From Sphingomonadaceae bacterium 3R27E2-A (GTDB lineage Bacteria > Pseudomonadota > Alphaproteobacteria > Sphingomonadales > Sphingomonadaceae), in contig SCNT01000010.1 in NCBI GenBank assembly GCA_005503165.1, positions 1-64,000 on the forward strand: a stretch of DNA of 64,000 nt, written 5' to 3'. The position numbers were made by a program, and so were the translations under genes. The notes beneath the pieces are model-generated. The model had not been told where the DNA came from and ran no database searches. It saw only the letters and a program-made list of their open reading frames with translations. Shown one piece after another: positions 1 through 7,399 of the stretch; positions within the stretch are counted from its first letter, which is position 1; the number at the start of each line of letters is the position of its first letter.

Positions 1-105
1 CCCCCCAGGAGCCCACAACCTGCACCCCGCAGGAGGCAGCATAGATGGCGCGCGCCAGCAAAGCCGCGGCCGCCGCGGCCATGAGCGCCCTCGCAGACGG
101 GGCGG

Positions 106-315
106 TCAGTCGAATTCTTTGCTCAGCTCGCGAAATACTTCGCGGAACGGAGCAAGGTCGGGAGGCATCTTCTCGGCCACTTCGTCCACAAGCGAGCGCG
201 CCTCGCTCGCCGTCAGGACGTTCCGTTCGACGAGCGCGGCAAGGATCATCCCCGTCAGACGAACGTGATAGACATCCTGCTTCGCAAGCATCTGAGCAGC
301 GGCATATTCTGGCAT
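106..315 (-). CDS. Small phage protein, unknown function
   Basis: A 69-residue acidic, helix-rich protein beginning MPEYAAAQML. A very strong Shine-Dalgarno (GGAGGA, 4 nt before ATG) supports it. It runs against the early operon and is one of two leftward genes at this end, which may belong to a separate transcription unit whose other genes lie left of the window. The middle (ALVERNVLTASEARSLVDEV) reads as two amphipathic helices. I do not recognise a family. A rightward frame over the same bases also has a ribosome site but a much less protein-like composition. Confidence 0.6.
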   Translation of the reverse strand: MPEYAAAQMLAKQDVYHVRLTGMILAALVERNVLTASEARSLVDEVAEKMPPDLAPFREVFRELSKEFD

Positions 316-415
316 GTGATCCTCCTACGGTCAGTGTTCCCACATCGACTGTAGCGGGCGGCGGTGGGGCGTCGAGTCCCGCCGCCGATGCCGCCCCCGC
401 CCAGGACACCGCAGC

Positions 416-586
416 ATGAACGCGGGGGATCCCCACGGACGCCGCCCTGAGCCGTCGCCCACTCGGCACGCGGCCCGAACCGCAATTGAGGCCGAATGGC
501 TGGTCGAAGCGCGCTTCAGATATCGCGAAAAAGAAACTCGACCTGATCCAAGCCAATCTGGAGGCCGGCATGCGCCTCAGGACTAA
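416..586 (+). CDS. Possible 56-residue phage peptide
   Basis: Short frame starting MNAGDPHGRR with an Arg/Glu-rich helical middle (AIEAEWLVEARFRYREKE). Its ATG overlaps a TGA of an upstream open frame in the ATGA style common in this phage, but that upstream frame is itself doubtful. Its last 70 bases are antisense to a better supported leftward gene. No convincing Shine-Dalgarno. Listed as a weak possibility. Confidence 0.25.
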   Translation: MNAGDPHGRRPEPSPTRHAARTAIEAEWLVEARFRYREKETRPDPSQSGGRHAPQD

Positions 587-746
587 GGCCATCGCGCTCA
601 AGCGCTCGCTCGTAGGCTGCGCAAATTTCATCCCGGATGGCGGATCGCTCTTCTGGCGAAAAGAGTCGGCGCAGCATTGCGCGAATAACCAAGTCGCGCG
701 CGGCCTCTCGTTCCTGCGCATCCGGAAGGCGGGCGTATTCGTCCAT
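516..746 (-). CDS. Small phage protein, unknown function
   Basis: A 76-residue protein, MDEYARLPDAQEREAARDLV... A GAAAGGA ribosome site lies 6 nt before the chosen ATG; an ATG two codons upstream would touch the site directly, so the later start is preferred. The protein is highly charged and predicted all-helical (RRLFSPEERSAIRDEICAAYERA), with no membrane segment or recognised motif. It sits head to head with the ParB-like gene, so the ~80 nt between them may hold divergent promoters. Function unknown. Confidence 0.6.
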   Translation of the reverse strand: MDEYARLPDAQEREAARDLVIRAMLRRLFSPEERSAIRDEICAAYERALERDGLSPEAHAGLQIGLDQVEFLFRDI

Positions 747-829
747 CCCCATTCCTTTCGTGCTCTGCTGGTCCCAGGCACGATGACCGAAGCCGGCGGG
801 GCGAACAACCCCGTCGGCGGAGGTGCGGC

Positions 830-1708
830 ATGAACGCGGTGGCGCATGTCGAGCCGGAAGCTGCTTTCGAGCGCGTACCGCCCGTCGGCGTGAAATGGCA
901 TCCCTATGCCGACGTCTTTCCGTGGATGGAGGGCGAGGCATATGAGGCATTGAAAGCGGACATCGCCAAGAACGGCGTGATAGAGCCGATCGTCTTCCTC
1001 GATGGCTACATCTTGGATGGCCGCAATCGCTATTCGGCCGCGCGTGAGCTCGGCATAGCCTATCCGCGCGTCGAATATGAAGGCGACGATCCGCTCGGCT
1101 ATGTCATCAGCCTCAACCTTCGCCGGCGGCACTTGACCGAAAGCCAGCGGGCGATGGCCGCTTCCAAGCTGGCAAATCAGGCTCAGGGTCGTCCACCAGA
1201 AAAAAGGGCAAATTTGCCCCTTTTGTCGGACCCCGCCGACAAATTGCCCGCGACAATCAGCAATGCAGACGCTGCGAAGATGCTCAACGTCTCGGAGCGC
1301 AGTGTAAAAGCGGCCCGCAAAGTTCGCGAGGTCGGCGTCCCGGCGCTGGTCGCCGCCGTCGAGACTGGCGTCGTGTCGGTGGCGGCGGCGGCCGAAGTCG
1401 CAAAGATGCCTGTCGAAGAGGTGGAAGCCCTCGTCGCGAGAGGTCCAAAGGCGGTCAAGGAAAAGGCCCGCGAAGTCCGGGAGCATGGCGTTATGCCCCG
1501 CCCCGTGATCGACCACAAGGGCCGCGATCCGCTCGATTTCAACCGCGCCATGCACTTCACCGGAATGCTCCGCGACTATGCCCGCGAGCTCGCTTCTTGG
1601 GACATCGACGACCTTCTGCCTCGCTTGATCGAGGACGACCGAACCGTCGTGCGCGATCTGATCGCCAAACTCGACGCGGCGCACTCTTCCATCATCGAAA
1701 GGCTCTGA
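830..1708 (+). CDS. ParB-like nuclease-domain protein
   Basis: A 292-residue protein with an N-terminal ParB/Spo0J-type domain (about residues 18-110): ILDGRNRYSAA resembles the ParB box, followed by LNLRRRHLTESQRAM. A helix-turn-helix segment follows a low-complexity linker (ADAAKMLNVSERSVKAARKV, about 145-165). Proteins of this type in phages act as DNA-binding regulators or partition/nuclease-like factors; which applies here is not known. First gene of the early operon, with 3 nt to the next gene. The linker-coding DNA contains two perfect inverted repeats in a row (1201-1243), unusual inside a gene. Confidence 0.8.
   Translation: MNAVAHVEPEAAFERVPPVGVKWHPYADVFPWMEGEAYEALKADIAKNGVIEPIVFLDGYILDGRNRYSAARELGIAYPRVEYEGDDPLGYVISLNLRRRHLTESQRAMAASKLANQAQGRPPEKRANLPLLSDPADKLPATISNADAAKMLNVSERSVKAARKVREVGVPALVAAVETGVVSVAAAAEVAKMPVEEVEALVARGPKAVKEKAREVREHGVMPRPVIDHKGRDPLDFNRAMHFTGMLRDYARELASWDIDDLLPRLIEDDRTVVRDLIAKLDAAHSSIIERL
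1201..1243. promoter_or_regulatory. Tandem inverted repeats inside the ParB-like gene
   Basis: GGGCAAATTTGCCC (1206-1219) is a perfect 14-bp palindrome flanked by A and T runs. It is followed at once by TTTGTCGG / CCGACAAA (1222-1229 / 1236-1243), a perfect 8-bp stem with a 6-nt loop. They could be a binding site for the encoded protein or an attenuator-like hairpin; this is inference. Confidence 0.5.
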
Positions 1709-1711
1709 CCG

Positions 1712-2140
1712 ATGAGCGACATCACCAAGCAGGTTCGCAAGGAAATCCACGACACCCTCGATAAGGGCCTGATCGTCGACCAGGACGAAATCGCCGCCGC
1801 GATCATCAACGCGCGTCCCGATATCCATGGCAGCGACGCCGAGTTCTATCGGCTCTTCGCGTTCGAACATGCGCGCGATGTTGCGCGATCGTGCATCAAG
1901 AAAGCGAAGGCGACCGACCTCGATCCCGAACTGCAGTTGACGCTCCCCGGCTTCGATCACCTGCAGAAGGCATATTTCGTCCGTCGCGGCCGCAAGAACC
2001 TGCTCGTGCCGGTCGACCAGTGCACCGACATCGAACTGCTCGCCCGCGCACGCGAATATGATGACATGGCCAAAGGTTGCCGCGCTCATGCTCGCGAAAT
2101 CCGAGAATATGTCGCCGCCCGCGCTGGACAGGCCGCGTGA
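1712..2140 (+). CDS. Conserved phage early protein, unknown function
   Basis: A 142-residue soluble protein beginning MSDITKQVRKEIHDTL. The first half looks helical and acidic. The centre (LTLPGFDHLQKAYFVRRGRK) resembles small phage proteins that precede replication or methylase genes, but I cannot name a family. The C-terminus is Ala/Arg-rich. It starts 3 nt after the ParB-like gene and its stop overlaps the next GTG start (GTGA), so it is co-translated with both neighbours. Confidence 0.65.
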   Translation: MSDITKQVRKEIHDTLDKGLIVDQDEIAAAIINARPDIHGSDAEFYRLFAFEHARDVARSCIKKAKATDLDPELQLTLPGFDHLQKAYFVRRGRKNLLVPVDQCTDIELLARAREYDDMAKGCRAHAREIREYVAARAGQAA

Positions 2141-2448
2141 CGCCTACCCCACCCCCTTCGCCGGCAATTCGCCCGGCAAGCCAGCCCGTCGGCCACCCCC
2201 CCCGGTCGGCGGAGGACGGCTACACGAGTCCAGCGGCGCGCCTTTTGGCCGATAACCGGTTCCCCGGATCGGTCGCAAAACTGCTGAGCCAGCCCTGTCT
2301 CATCGAAGACCTGAGCGACGACGACGGCCCGATCTTCGTCGCGACCCCGCTGAAATATCTGCGCTTCGACCGCGATAGCGGCTGCTGTGTGGATGCCCCT
2401 GTTCATTCCCGACCCAATAGCCGGAGTTCGCAACGTGATCCCGTCTGA
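2137..2448 (+). CDS. Hypothetical phage protein (GTG start)
   Basis: A 103-residue protein. The GTG start overlaps the upstream stop (GTGA), the commonest junction in this operon. The N-terminal third is Pro/Ser-rich and probably unstructured. The rest (RFPGSVAKLLSQPCLIEDLS, then FVATPLKYLRFD) looks globular. It overlaps the next gene by 14 nt. No family recognised. Confidence 0.5.
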   Translation: MTPTPPPSPAIRPASQPVGHPPRSAEDGYTSPAARLLADNRFPGSVAKLLSQPCLIEDLSDDDGPIFVATPLKYLRFDRDSGCCVDAPVHSRPNSRSSQRDPV

Positions 2449-2866
2449 CGCACAAGCAATCGGACGGGATTCCGTCGAGCAGCAAACCGAACTCTTTCGG
2501 CTCGCCGAGAGCCGGTATGGCCTGAAGCTGGCCGACATAGCCAAGCGCACCGGCATTCCCCTGACCACGATGCAGGGCTGGCGCCGCGGCACGGCAATGC
2601 CGGCGTGGGGCCTTTTCGCGCTGAAGCAGGCTGGCGTGCCGGACGAATTGCTTTCGCTGGTCTCGGCGCCTTTCGGCTGCTCGGTCACATCACGGACCGA
2701 GATCGACATCGAAGAGCTTTGCGAGATCGCGGCCGAGCTCGACCAGCTTTACACCGACAGCCGCCGCCCGGCGAGCGAAGCGGGCATCCATATCGGTCAC
2801 ACCGAAAGCGCGCGGCTGCACGAGATTGCCGAGAAGCTTCGTGCGCGCGCCGGGGTGAACGGCTGA
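2435..2866 (+). CDS. Helix-turn-helix phage protein
   Basis: A 143-residue protein. GTG is chosen because GGAG lies 8 nt upstream; an upstream ATG lacks a ribosome site. Residues ~25-60 contain a XRE-type helix-turn-helix (YGLKLADIAKRTGIPLTTMQGWRRG). The remainder is acidic and helical. It may be a regulator of the early operon or a DNA-binding accessory of the methyltransferase just downstream, whose ATG overlaps its TGA. No separate promoter is visible. Confidence 0.65.
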   Translation: MIPSDAQAIGRDSVEQQTELFRLAESRYGLKLADIAKRTGIPLTTMQGWRRGTAMPAWGLFALKQAGVPDELLSLVSAPFGCSVTSRTEIDIEELCEIAAELDQLYTDSRRPASEAGIHIGHTESARLHEIAEKLRARAGVNG

Positions 2867-4083
2867 TGTCGACCGCGGGGCACCGAGTCATCCACGGCGA
2901 TTGCACTGTCGTCCTGCGCGGCCTCGCGCGGGAAGCAATGCTCGTCGACGCTGTGGTCACCGATCCCCCCTATCACCTCGCCAGCATTGTTGCCCGTCTC
3001 GGCCAGCCTGACAGCGCCCCCATCCAGTCGGGCGTCACCGGCGTGTACGCCCGCTCGAGCAGCGGCTTCATGGGGCAGCAATGGGACGGCGGCGACGTCG
3101 CGTTCCGACCGGAGACATGGCGCCGCGTCTATGACGTGATGAAGCCCGGCGCGCACCTCGTCGCCTTCGCGGCGACCAAGGGATATCACCGGATGGCCTG
3201 CGCGATCGAGGATGCCGGGTTTGAAATTCCTGACATGCTGCTCTGGCTCTACGGCACTGGCTTTCCGAAGCGGCATACCCTTCTGAAACCGGGCGTTGAG
3301 CCGATGGTATTCGCCCAAAAGCCGATCAGTGAATCCAGCATCGACGCGAATATCGCCCGCTGGGGCGTCGGTGCGATCAATATTGATGTGTGCCGCATTG
3401 GCACCGATATCGTCGGCTGGGGCGGCGCTGCGGCTGGCCGTCCTGATAGCGAGCAATCGCAGGGGCGGAATTATCGCATGGGCGCCGGTGAGGCGCGCCC
3501 CGTTACTGGCCGCTGGCCCGCGAATGTCCTCCACGACGGCAGCGATGAAGTGCTCGAGGCATTCGCGGCTTTCGGAGATGACAAGGGCGCTGTTGCTCCG
3601 GTGAATGAGCGCGGGTCCGACAAATTCCGCAACGTCTACGGCACCTTCAACGGAAACGGTGACAACGGCAAAAGCTTTCGGGGCGACAGCGGCACCGCCG
3701 CGCGCTTCTTCTACTCCTCCAAGGCAACGCAGGGCGAGCGCATCTTCGAATGCCGGGAATGCGGCGCGCACCAGCTAGGCAAGCCCGCCTGCGACCACGC
3801 CGACCAGCGCACCCATCCGACGGTCAAGCCGATTTCGCTGATGGAGTGGCTCGTCAAACTCGTCTGTCCAATCGGTGGCCTCGTCCTTGACCCGTTCGCC
3901 GGCACCGGCACCACGGCCGCCGCGGCCCGCACCGCCGGTATGCAGTCACTCTCGATCGAGGCCGACGAAAATCACGTCCGCGACATCGGCATCCGGCTCG
4001 GCATTCCGGTCGATGACCTGATCGCGGCGAAGGTCTCTGCAGGTCCGGTCGATCATGGGCCGCAGCACGAGATGTTCGCATGA
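2866..4083 (+). CDS. DNA methyltransferase, N4-cytosine/N6-adenine class
   Basis: A 405-residue protein; the start overlaps the preceding stop (TGATG). The catalytic DPPY motif is at residues 33-36 (TDPPYHLAS) and the AdoMet motif DPFAGTGTT near 342. With DPPY before the FxGxG motif this is the beta-class order of amino-methyltransferases (N6_N4_Mtase family). HPTVKPISLMEWLVKLV precedes the FxGxG motif, as usual in that family. CRECGAH...CDHAD before it could bind zinc. No restriction gene is adjacent, so it is likely an orphan phage methylase that modifies phage DNA against host restriction. Target sequence unknown. Confidence 0.9.
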   Translation: MSTAGHRVIHGDCTVVLRGLAREAMLVDAVVTDPPYHLASIVARLGQPDSAPIQSGVTGVYARSSSGFMGQQWDGGDVAFRPETWRRVYDVMKPGAHLVAFAATKGYHRMACAIEDAGFEIPDMLLWLYGTGFPKRHTLLKPGVEPMVFAQKPISESSIDANIARWGVGAINIDVCRIGTDIVGWGGAAAGRPDSEQSQGRNYRMGAGEARPVTGRWPANVLHDGSDEVLEAFAAFGDDKGAVAPVNERGSDKFRNVYGTFNGNGDNGKSFRGDSGTAARFFYSSKATQGERIFECRECGAHQLGKPACDHADQRTHPTVKPISLMEWLVKLVCPIGGLVLDPFAGTGTTAAAARTAGMQSLSIEADENHVRDIGIRLGIPVDDLIAAKVSAGPVDHGPQHEMFA

Positions 4084-4508
4084 TCGCCACCCTCGCCCTC
4101 TGCGCCACGACCGGCGGCCTGATCTACGCCTGCATTCGCTTGCGGACGGCCCGGTGTCAGGTCCAGCGCGCGAACCGCTGGCGCTCCCATTGGCGAGCAA
4201 AGGCCCTCGAAGCGCAATGCCGCCTCGACGTCATCCACCAGCAGCATGTCGACGCCGGAAAGGCCGCCCATGCACCGTGGAAGGCCAAGCGCGCCGAAAC
4301 GACCGAGGCCCTGCGGCAATGCGTCGCGGCCAAGCAAGCAATTCCTGCCCGGGCTCAGCAGCCGGGAAAGAGGACGGATCGGTGTGGCATTTCCGAATCG
4401 GCCGACAGGACGCGGGGCGCCCTCTCTTCGCCTGCGAACGGGGTCGAGGCCCCGCGATGCAACCGCGCGGTTCAATCCATCCCTGCTGACATTTTTGAAG
4501 GAGCATAA
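4080..4508 (+). CDS. Putative membrane-anchored phage protein
   Basis: A 142-residue protein; ATGA overlap with the methylase stop. Residues 1-20 (MIATLALCATTGGLIYACI) form one hydrophobic segment, followed by a basic, coiled-coil-like stretch (QVQRANRWRSHWRAKALEAQ) and a poorly ordered C-terminus. Two other frames are open over the same DNA; this one is chosen for its start overlap and membrane segment. Function unknown. Confidence 0.5.
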   Translation: MIATLALCATTGGLIYACIRLRTARCQVQRANRWRSHWRAKALEAQCRLDVIHQQHVDAGKAAHAPWKAKRAETTEALRQCVAAKQAIPARAQQPGKRTDRCGISESADRTRGALSSPANGVEAPRCNRAVQSIPADIFEGA

Positions 4509-4510
4509 TC

Positions 4511-4921
4511 ATGGGAAAAGCAGCATTGAAGCCGGTCACCGGCGAGGTCGCGCAAAAGGACTTCGCCGGCGCCGTTCGAGCCTACCGGAACGACATCAAG
4601 CCTGCGGTCTCGAAGATCGGCGAGTTCGCGCAGGAGGTGTCGACCGCCACCAAGCACGTCAAGAAGAACTGCCACATTCAGCCGGCGGCCTTCAAGTTCG
4701 CGTGCAAGGTGGCTGAAATGGAGGAAGCGAAGCGGGACGACTTGCTCCGCGGCCTCAACGGCATGTTGAAAGAGTTCGGCATTTTCATGCCGCGCGACAT
4801 GGTCGACATCGCGGAAGGTAAGCCGGTCGAATCCGTCATACCTGCCGCGGAAACGCCGAAGCCGAAACTGGTCACCGTCGGCAACCCCGACGACAGCGAC
4901 CTGGCTGAAGCAGCCGAATGA
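4511..4921 (+). CDS. Conserved phage protein, unknown function
   Basis: A 136-residue hydrophilic protein (MGKAALKPVTGEVAQKDFAG) with a good AAGGAG ribosome site. Central part: HIQPAAFKFACKVAEMEEAKRD, then a short acidic tail. Helical and probably DNA- or protein-binding, but I recognise no domain. Its stop overlaps the start of the RuvC-like gene (ATGA), and it lies among DNA-processing genes, which hints at a recombination or replication role (inference). Confidence 0.6.
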   Translation: MGKAALKPVTGEVAQKDFAGAVRAYRNDIKPAVSKIGEFAQEVSTATKHVKKNCHIQPAAFKFACKVAEMEEAKRDDLLRGLNGMLKEFGIFMPRDMVDIAEGKPVESVIPAAETPKPKLVTVGNPDDSDLAEAAE

Positions 4922-5472
4922 CGGCAATCCTCGCTTTGGATCTGTCGAAGCGGTCGACCGGCTGGGCGCTGTGGGAGCGAGACTCCGACAGCGCCCGGTT
5001 CGGTACGTGGGTGCTCGGATCCGAGTTCACCTCCCGCGGCGCGACCTACAAGAAGTTGCGCCGGCAGGTGGCCGACCTCTCGTCGCTCGTGACGATCAGC
5101 CACATCTTTTTCGAAGAGCCGCTGCGGCAAGACCAATTGCAGGGGCACACGAATATCGAATCCCTCCGCGTGCTGACCGGCCTCGCAGCAACCGCCGAAT
5201 GTCTCGGCGAAGAGCTCGGCTGTCGCACCGTCATGCCCGTCAGCAACAAGACTTGGCGGGCCCTATTCATCGGCCGCCAGAAGCGCGGGACCGGGCGCGA
5301 GACACTGAAGGACCTCGCCAAGGAACGCTGCCGCCAGCTCGGCATGAAGCCGAAAAATGACGATGAAGCCGACGCGATCGGCCTGCTGGATTATGGCTGT
5401 GAAGCTCTCGGGATAACGCCCCCTTGGCGGGCCAACGAAGTGCTGCGGCCGCCTTTGGGAGCACCGGTGTGA
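4918..5472 (+). CDS. RuvC-like Holliday junction resolvase
   Basis: A 184-residue RNase-H-fold nuclease. Likely metal ligands: D8 in ILALDLSKRSTGW, a Glu in HIFFEEPLRQ (~68), and aspartates in NDDEADAIGLLDYG (~143-152). This matches the RuvC/YqgF-type pattern D...E...DxxDA. Length is close to E. coli RuvC (173). Phage enzymes of this kind resolve branched DNA before packaging or during replication. It is coupled to both neighbours: ATGA upstream, and a GTGA junction with the C5-methyltransferase downstream. Confidence 0.8.
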   Translation: MTAILALDLSKRSTGWALWERDSDSARFGTWVLGSEFTSRGATYKKLRRQVADLSSLVTISHIFFEEPLRQDQLQGHTNIESLRVLTGLAATAECLGEELGCRTVMPVSNKTWRALFIGRQKRGTGRETLKDLAKERCRQLGMKPKNDDEADAIGLLDYGCEALGITPPWRANEVLRPPLGAPV

Positions 5473-6818
5473 ATGTGGCTCTACATCCCGCCTTCGACCC
5501 CGGACACCTTAACGTCCTTTCCATCTGCGCCGGCGTCGGCGGGCTCGAGCTTGGATTGCAGCTCGCCCACCATCATCGGGGAAGCGCTGTCCGCGGCGTC
5601 TGTTACGTGGAGAGGGAAGCTGGAGCCGTCGCGAGCCTGGTCGCGTCGATGGAAGCGGGGTGGCTTCATCCGGCGCCTGTCTGGTCTGATGCTCGAACCT
5701 TCGACGGCCGACAATTTCGCGGCTGCGTGGATATCGTCACTTCGGGCGACCCGTGCCAGGGCAACAGCGTCGCCGGAAAGCGGCGGGGCGAGCTCGACGA
5801 CCGCTGGCTGCTCGACCGCGCCATCGACATCTTCGATCAAAGCGGGGCTGATACTTTCTTCCGCGAGAACGTGCCGGGGAACACCGACGGACAGCTCGCC
5901 GTCGCCGTCCCGGCACTGGAGCGACTGGGCTGCCGCATTGCGGTCGGAATATTCAGCTCGGCCGAAACCGGCAATACGATGCGGCGCGAGCGATTGTTCA
6001 TCCTGGCCCGGCGCGCGGGCGGAGGACTCGGAGAGTGCCGGACGTCGCCACGGCAGGGATGTGTCGGACACGTTGACGGCGGTTGCTCGCGATGCGGTGG
6101 AGACATGGATGGGGCCGCGCACGGTGATGGGTGCCTACACCCGCGATCAAGGCGACCCGACGAAGGAAAGGCCGACGCTCAAGGGGCAGGCGCAGGAATG
6201 GATGGCCCCGAATGTGCCGAACGGCGGGCGGTCGACGAAACATGCCGAGCAGGTCGGCAACACGATGTACCACAACGGCAAGAAGGTCCAGATGGGGCTG
6301 GAAAGCCAGGCAAAGGAATGGCGGGCGCCGCAGGCGGGCGACAGCAACCGGGGGCCGAAATCCCAGCGGGGGGCGAGCTACGGCTATCGGGATCAGGCGG
6401 GCATGCACTCGCTGGTGTCGCAAGCGAACCACTGGGCGGGCCCCGCGGCGCAGAACCACAAGGGCAGCAGCGAGGGCAGCATCACGCGGCAGGACGGCAA
6501 GTCCAGAGCCGATATCCTGTCCTATCAGGCGGAACAATTCTTCCGCCCGCCGTCATCCCCGGACCAGCCGATAATCGCGGGTGGATCGACGTCCTCGACC
6601 GCTGGCCCGAACTCCAACCAGCCCTCAGCGAAGAGGAAGCTCAATCCCATCTTCGTCGAGGGATTGATGCGATGGCCCACCGGGTTGAGCGGCTTCGCGC
6701 GACAGGAAACGGCGTGGACCCGGTGGTGGCTGCTTATGCCTGGCTTCGTCTCGACGCTCTTCTCCGCGATCCCGGAGCAGAAACAGCACGAGCTATTCTG
6801 ATGGAACGAGCCGCATGA
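5469..6818 (+). CDS. C5-cytosine DNA methyltransferase (Dcm-like)
   Basis: A 449-residue frame from a GTG that overlaps the preceding stop and has GGGAG 5 nt upstream. Motifs in order: LSICAGVGGLELG (I, AdoMet), GDPCQGNS (IV, catalytic Cys), FRENVPG (VI), MRRERLFILA (VIII), and near the C-terminus RATGNGVDP (X). The stretch between VIII and X is Gly/Arg-rich and unlike a normal target-recognition domain. In that stretch the +1 frame (5473-6801) looks more like protein, so the region is probably dual-coding or frameshifted. It makes 5-methylcytosine; no partner endonuclease is adjacent. Confidence 0.8.
   Translation: MNVALHPAFDPGHLNVLSICAGVGGLELGLQLAHHHRGSAVRGVCYVEREAGAVASLVASMEAGWLHPAPVWSDARTFDGRQFRGCVDIVTSGDPCQGNSVAGKRRGELDDRWLLDRAIDIFDQSGADTFFRENVPGNTDGQLAVAVPALERLGCRIAVGIFSSAETGNTMRRERLFILARRAGGGLGECRTSPRQGCVGHVDGGCSRCGGDMDGAAHGDGCLHPRSRRPDEGKADAQGAGAGMDGPECAERRAVDETCRAGRQHDVPQRQEGPDGAGKPGKGMAGAAGGRQQPGAEIPAGGELRLSGSGGHALAGVASEPLGGPRGAEPQGQQRGQHHAAGRQVQSRYPVLSGGTILPPAVIPGPADNRGWIDVLDRWPELQPALSEEEAQSHLRRGIDAMAHRVERLRATGNGVDPVVAAYAWLRLDALLRDPGAETARAILMERAA
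5473..6801 (+). CDS. Overlapping +1-frame protein within the methyltransferase gene
   Basis: A 442-residue frame whose ATG lies 4 nt after the methyltransferase GTG (GTGAATG) and shares its ribosome site. The N-terminal half is Ser/Ala/Arg/Trp-rich (TWRGKLEPSRAWSRRWKRGG). The C-terminal half has degenerate repeats with a QAxxW/F core (GQAQEWMAPN, SQAKEWRAPQ, SQANHWAGPA, YQAEQFFRPP) and then LNPIFVEGLMRWPTGLSG. From memory, this LNPxFVExLMxWP ending and the W-R-G-K start recur in phage proteins annotated hypothetical. Function unknown. It may be a second product or the true C-terminal frame of the methylase. Confidence 0.5.
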   Translation: MWLYIPPSTPDTLTSFPSAPASAGSSLDCSSPTIIGEALSAASVTWRGKLEPSRAWSRRWKRGGFIRRLSGLMLEPSTADNFAAAWISSLRATRARATASPESGGASSTTAGCSTAPSTSSIKAGLILSSARTCRGTPTDSSPSPSRHWSDWAAALRSEYSARPKPAIRCGASDCSSWPGARAEDSESAGRRHGRDVSDTLTAVARDAVETWMGPRTVMGAYTRDQGDPTKERPTLKGQAQEWMAPNVPNGGRSTKHAEQVGNTMYHNGKKVQMGLESQAKEWRAPQAGDSNRGPKSQRGASYGYRDQAGMHSLVSQANHWAGPAAQNHKGSSEGSITRQDGKSRADILSYQAEQFFRPPSSPDQPIIAGGSTSSTAGPNSNQPSAKRKLNPIFVEGLMRWPTGLSGFARQETAWTRWWLLMPGFVSTLFSAIPEQKQHELF

Positions 6819-6994
6819 CCGACGACCTCAAAGCCTGGAAGCGGCGCACCGCTGTCCGAAAATTCAATGAAGTGAAAGCGAGCGCCGAGCGCGCCGGCGA
6901 TCCCATGACCGACCTCAGGGCTGCAAAGGCCGCCGCGGGATATGTCGATGCGACCGCTGAGGACGTGCTGCGCTGGGTAAGGGAGGCGGCATGA
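6815..6994 (+). CDS. Small phage protein, 59 residues
   Basis: MTDDLKAWKRRTAVRKFNEV..., ending VLRWVREAA. ATGA overlap with the methyltransferase stop and its own stop overlapped by the next ATG. Basic N-terminus and a helical middle (DLRAAKAAAGYVDATAEDV). No domain recognised. Confidence 0.55.
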   Translation: MTDDLKAWKRRTAVRKFNEVKASAERAGDPMTDLRAAKAAAGYVDATAEDVLRWVREAA

Positions 6995-7107
6995 CGGTCA
7001 TCGGTCTCTGGATCGTCGCCGCGTTCATGGCCTTCGCGATCATCGCGATGGTCTGCACGTCGCCTTCCGATCGCCGGAACATCAACAAGGAGGATCACGA
7101 TGTCTGA
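6991..7107 (+). CDS. Small single-span membrane peptide
   Basis: A 38-residue peptide with one hydrophobic segment (VIGLWIVAAFMAFAIIAMV) and a short charged tail. GGGAGG lies 4 nt before the ATG, and it overlaps both neighbours by 4-8 nt. It could be an inner-membrane effector of the early region, such as an exclusion or lysis helper; nothing in the sequence decides this. Confidence 0.5.
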   Translation: MTVIGLWIVAAFMAFAIIAMVCTSPSDRRNINKEDHDV

Positions 7108-7399
7108 GGATTGGCAGGCGGGCGACGAAGCGCTCTGCGTCAAGGCGGGCGAGATCGAACTGTCCGACGGCTCCATTGCAGTCGGGGAAGGTCTTGTCGT
7201 CGGCAGGAATTATCATGTCTCGCGCGTCGGTCTGAATTACCTCGGCGACCCGGTTTTGTTCCTAGATGAAATCGACCATCGCGGAGGACTTGGGCGGCTC
7301 GCCATCCGGTTCGTCAAAGCTACCCCGCGCGCGGCGGATGAATTCGACCGTGAAGTGATTGCTGACATGGCCCGCCAGCCGGTCGGGGAGCCGGTGTGA
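7100..7399 (+). CDS. Small phage protein, probably beta-rich
   Basis: A 99-residue protein with an excellent AAGGAGG site 6 nt before ATG. Alternating hydrophobic strands (ALCVKAGEIELSDGSI, GLVVGRNYHVSRVGL, PVLFLDEID) suggest a small SH3-like barrel, a common form of short phage proteins of unknown role. Acidic C-terminus. It ends in a TGATG overlap with the next gene. Confidence 0.6.
   Translation: MSEDWQAGDEALCVKAGEIELSDGSIAVGEGLVVGRNYHVSRVGLNYLGDPVLFLDEIDHRGGLGRLAIRFVKATPRAADEFDREVIADMARQPVGEPV

Noticed and set aside
45-419. Rightward frame of 124 codons with a GGAGG site
   Set aside because: Antisense to a better-looking leftward gene; composition is Ala/Arg/Ser-rich and unlike a folded protein. 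The ribosome site is good, so this is not certain.
6160-6560. Short repeats in the methyltransferase region as a CRISPR-like array
   Set aside because: The repeats are degenerate and codon-phased in the +1 frame; there are no uniform repeats or spacers. No CRISPR array was seen anywhere in the window.
2866-6818. Restriction-modification system around the two methyltransferases
   Set aside because: No restriction endonuclease or specificity subunit lies between or beside them; they look like orphan phage methylases.
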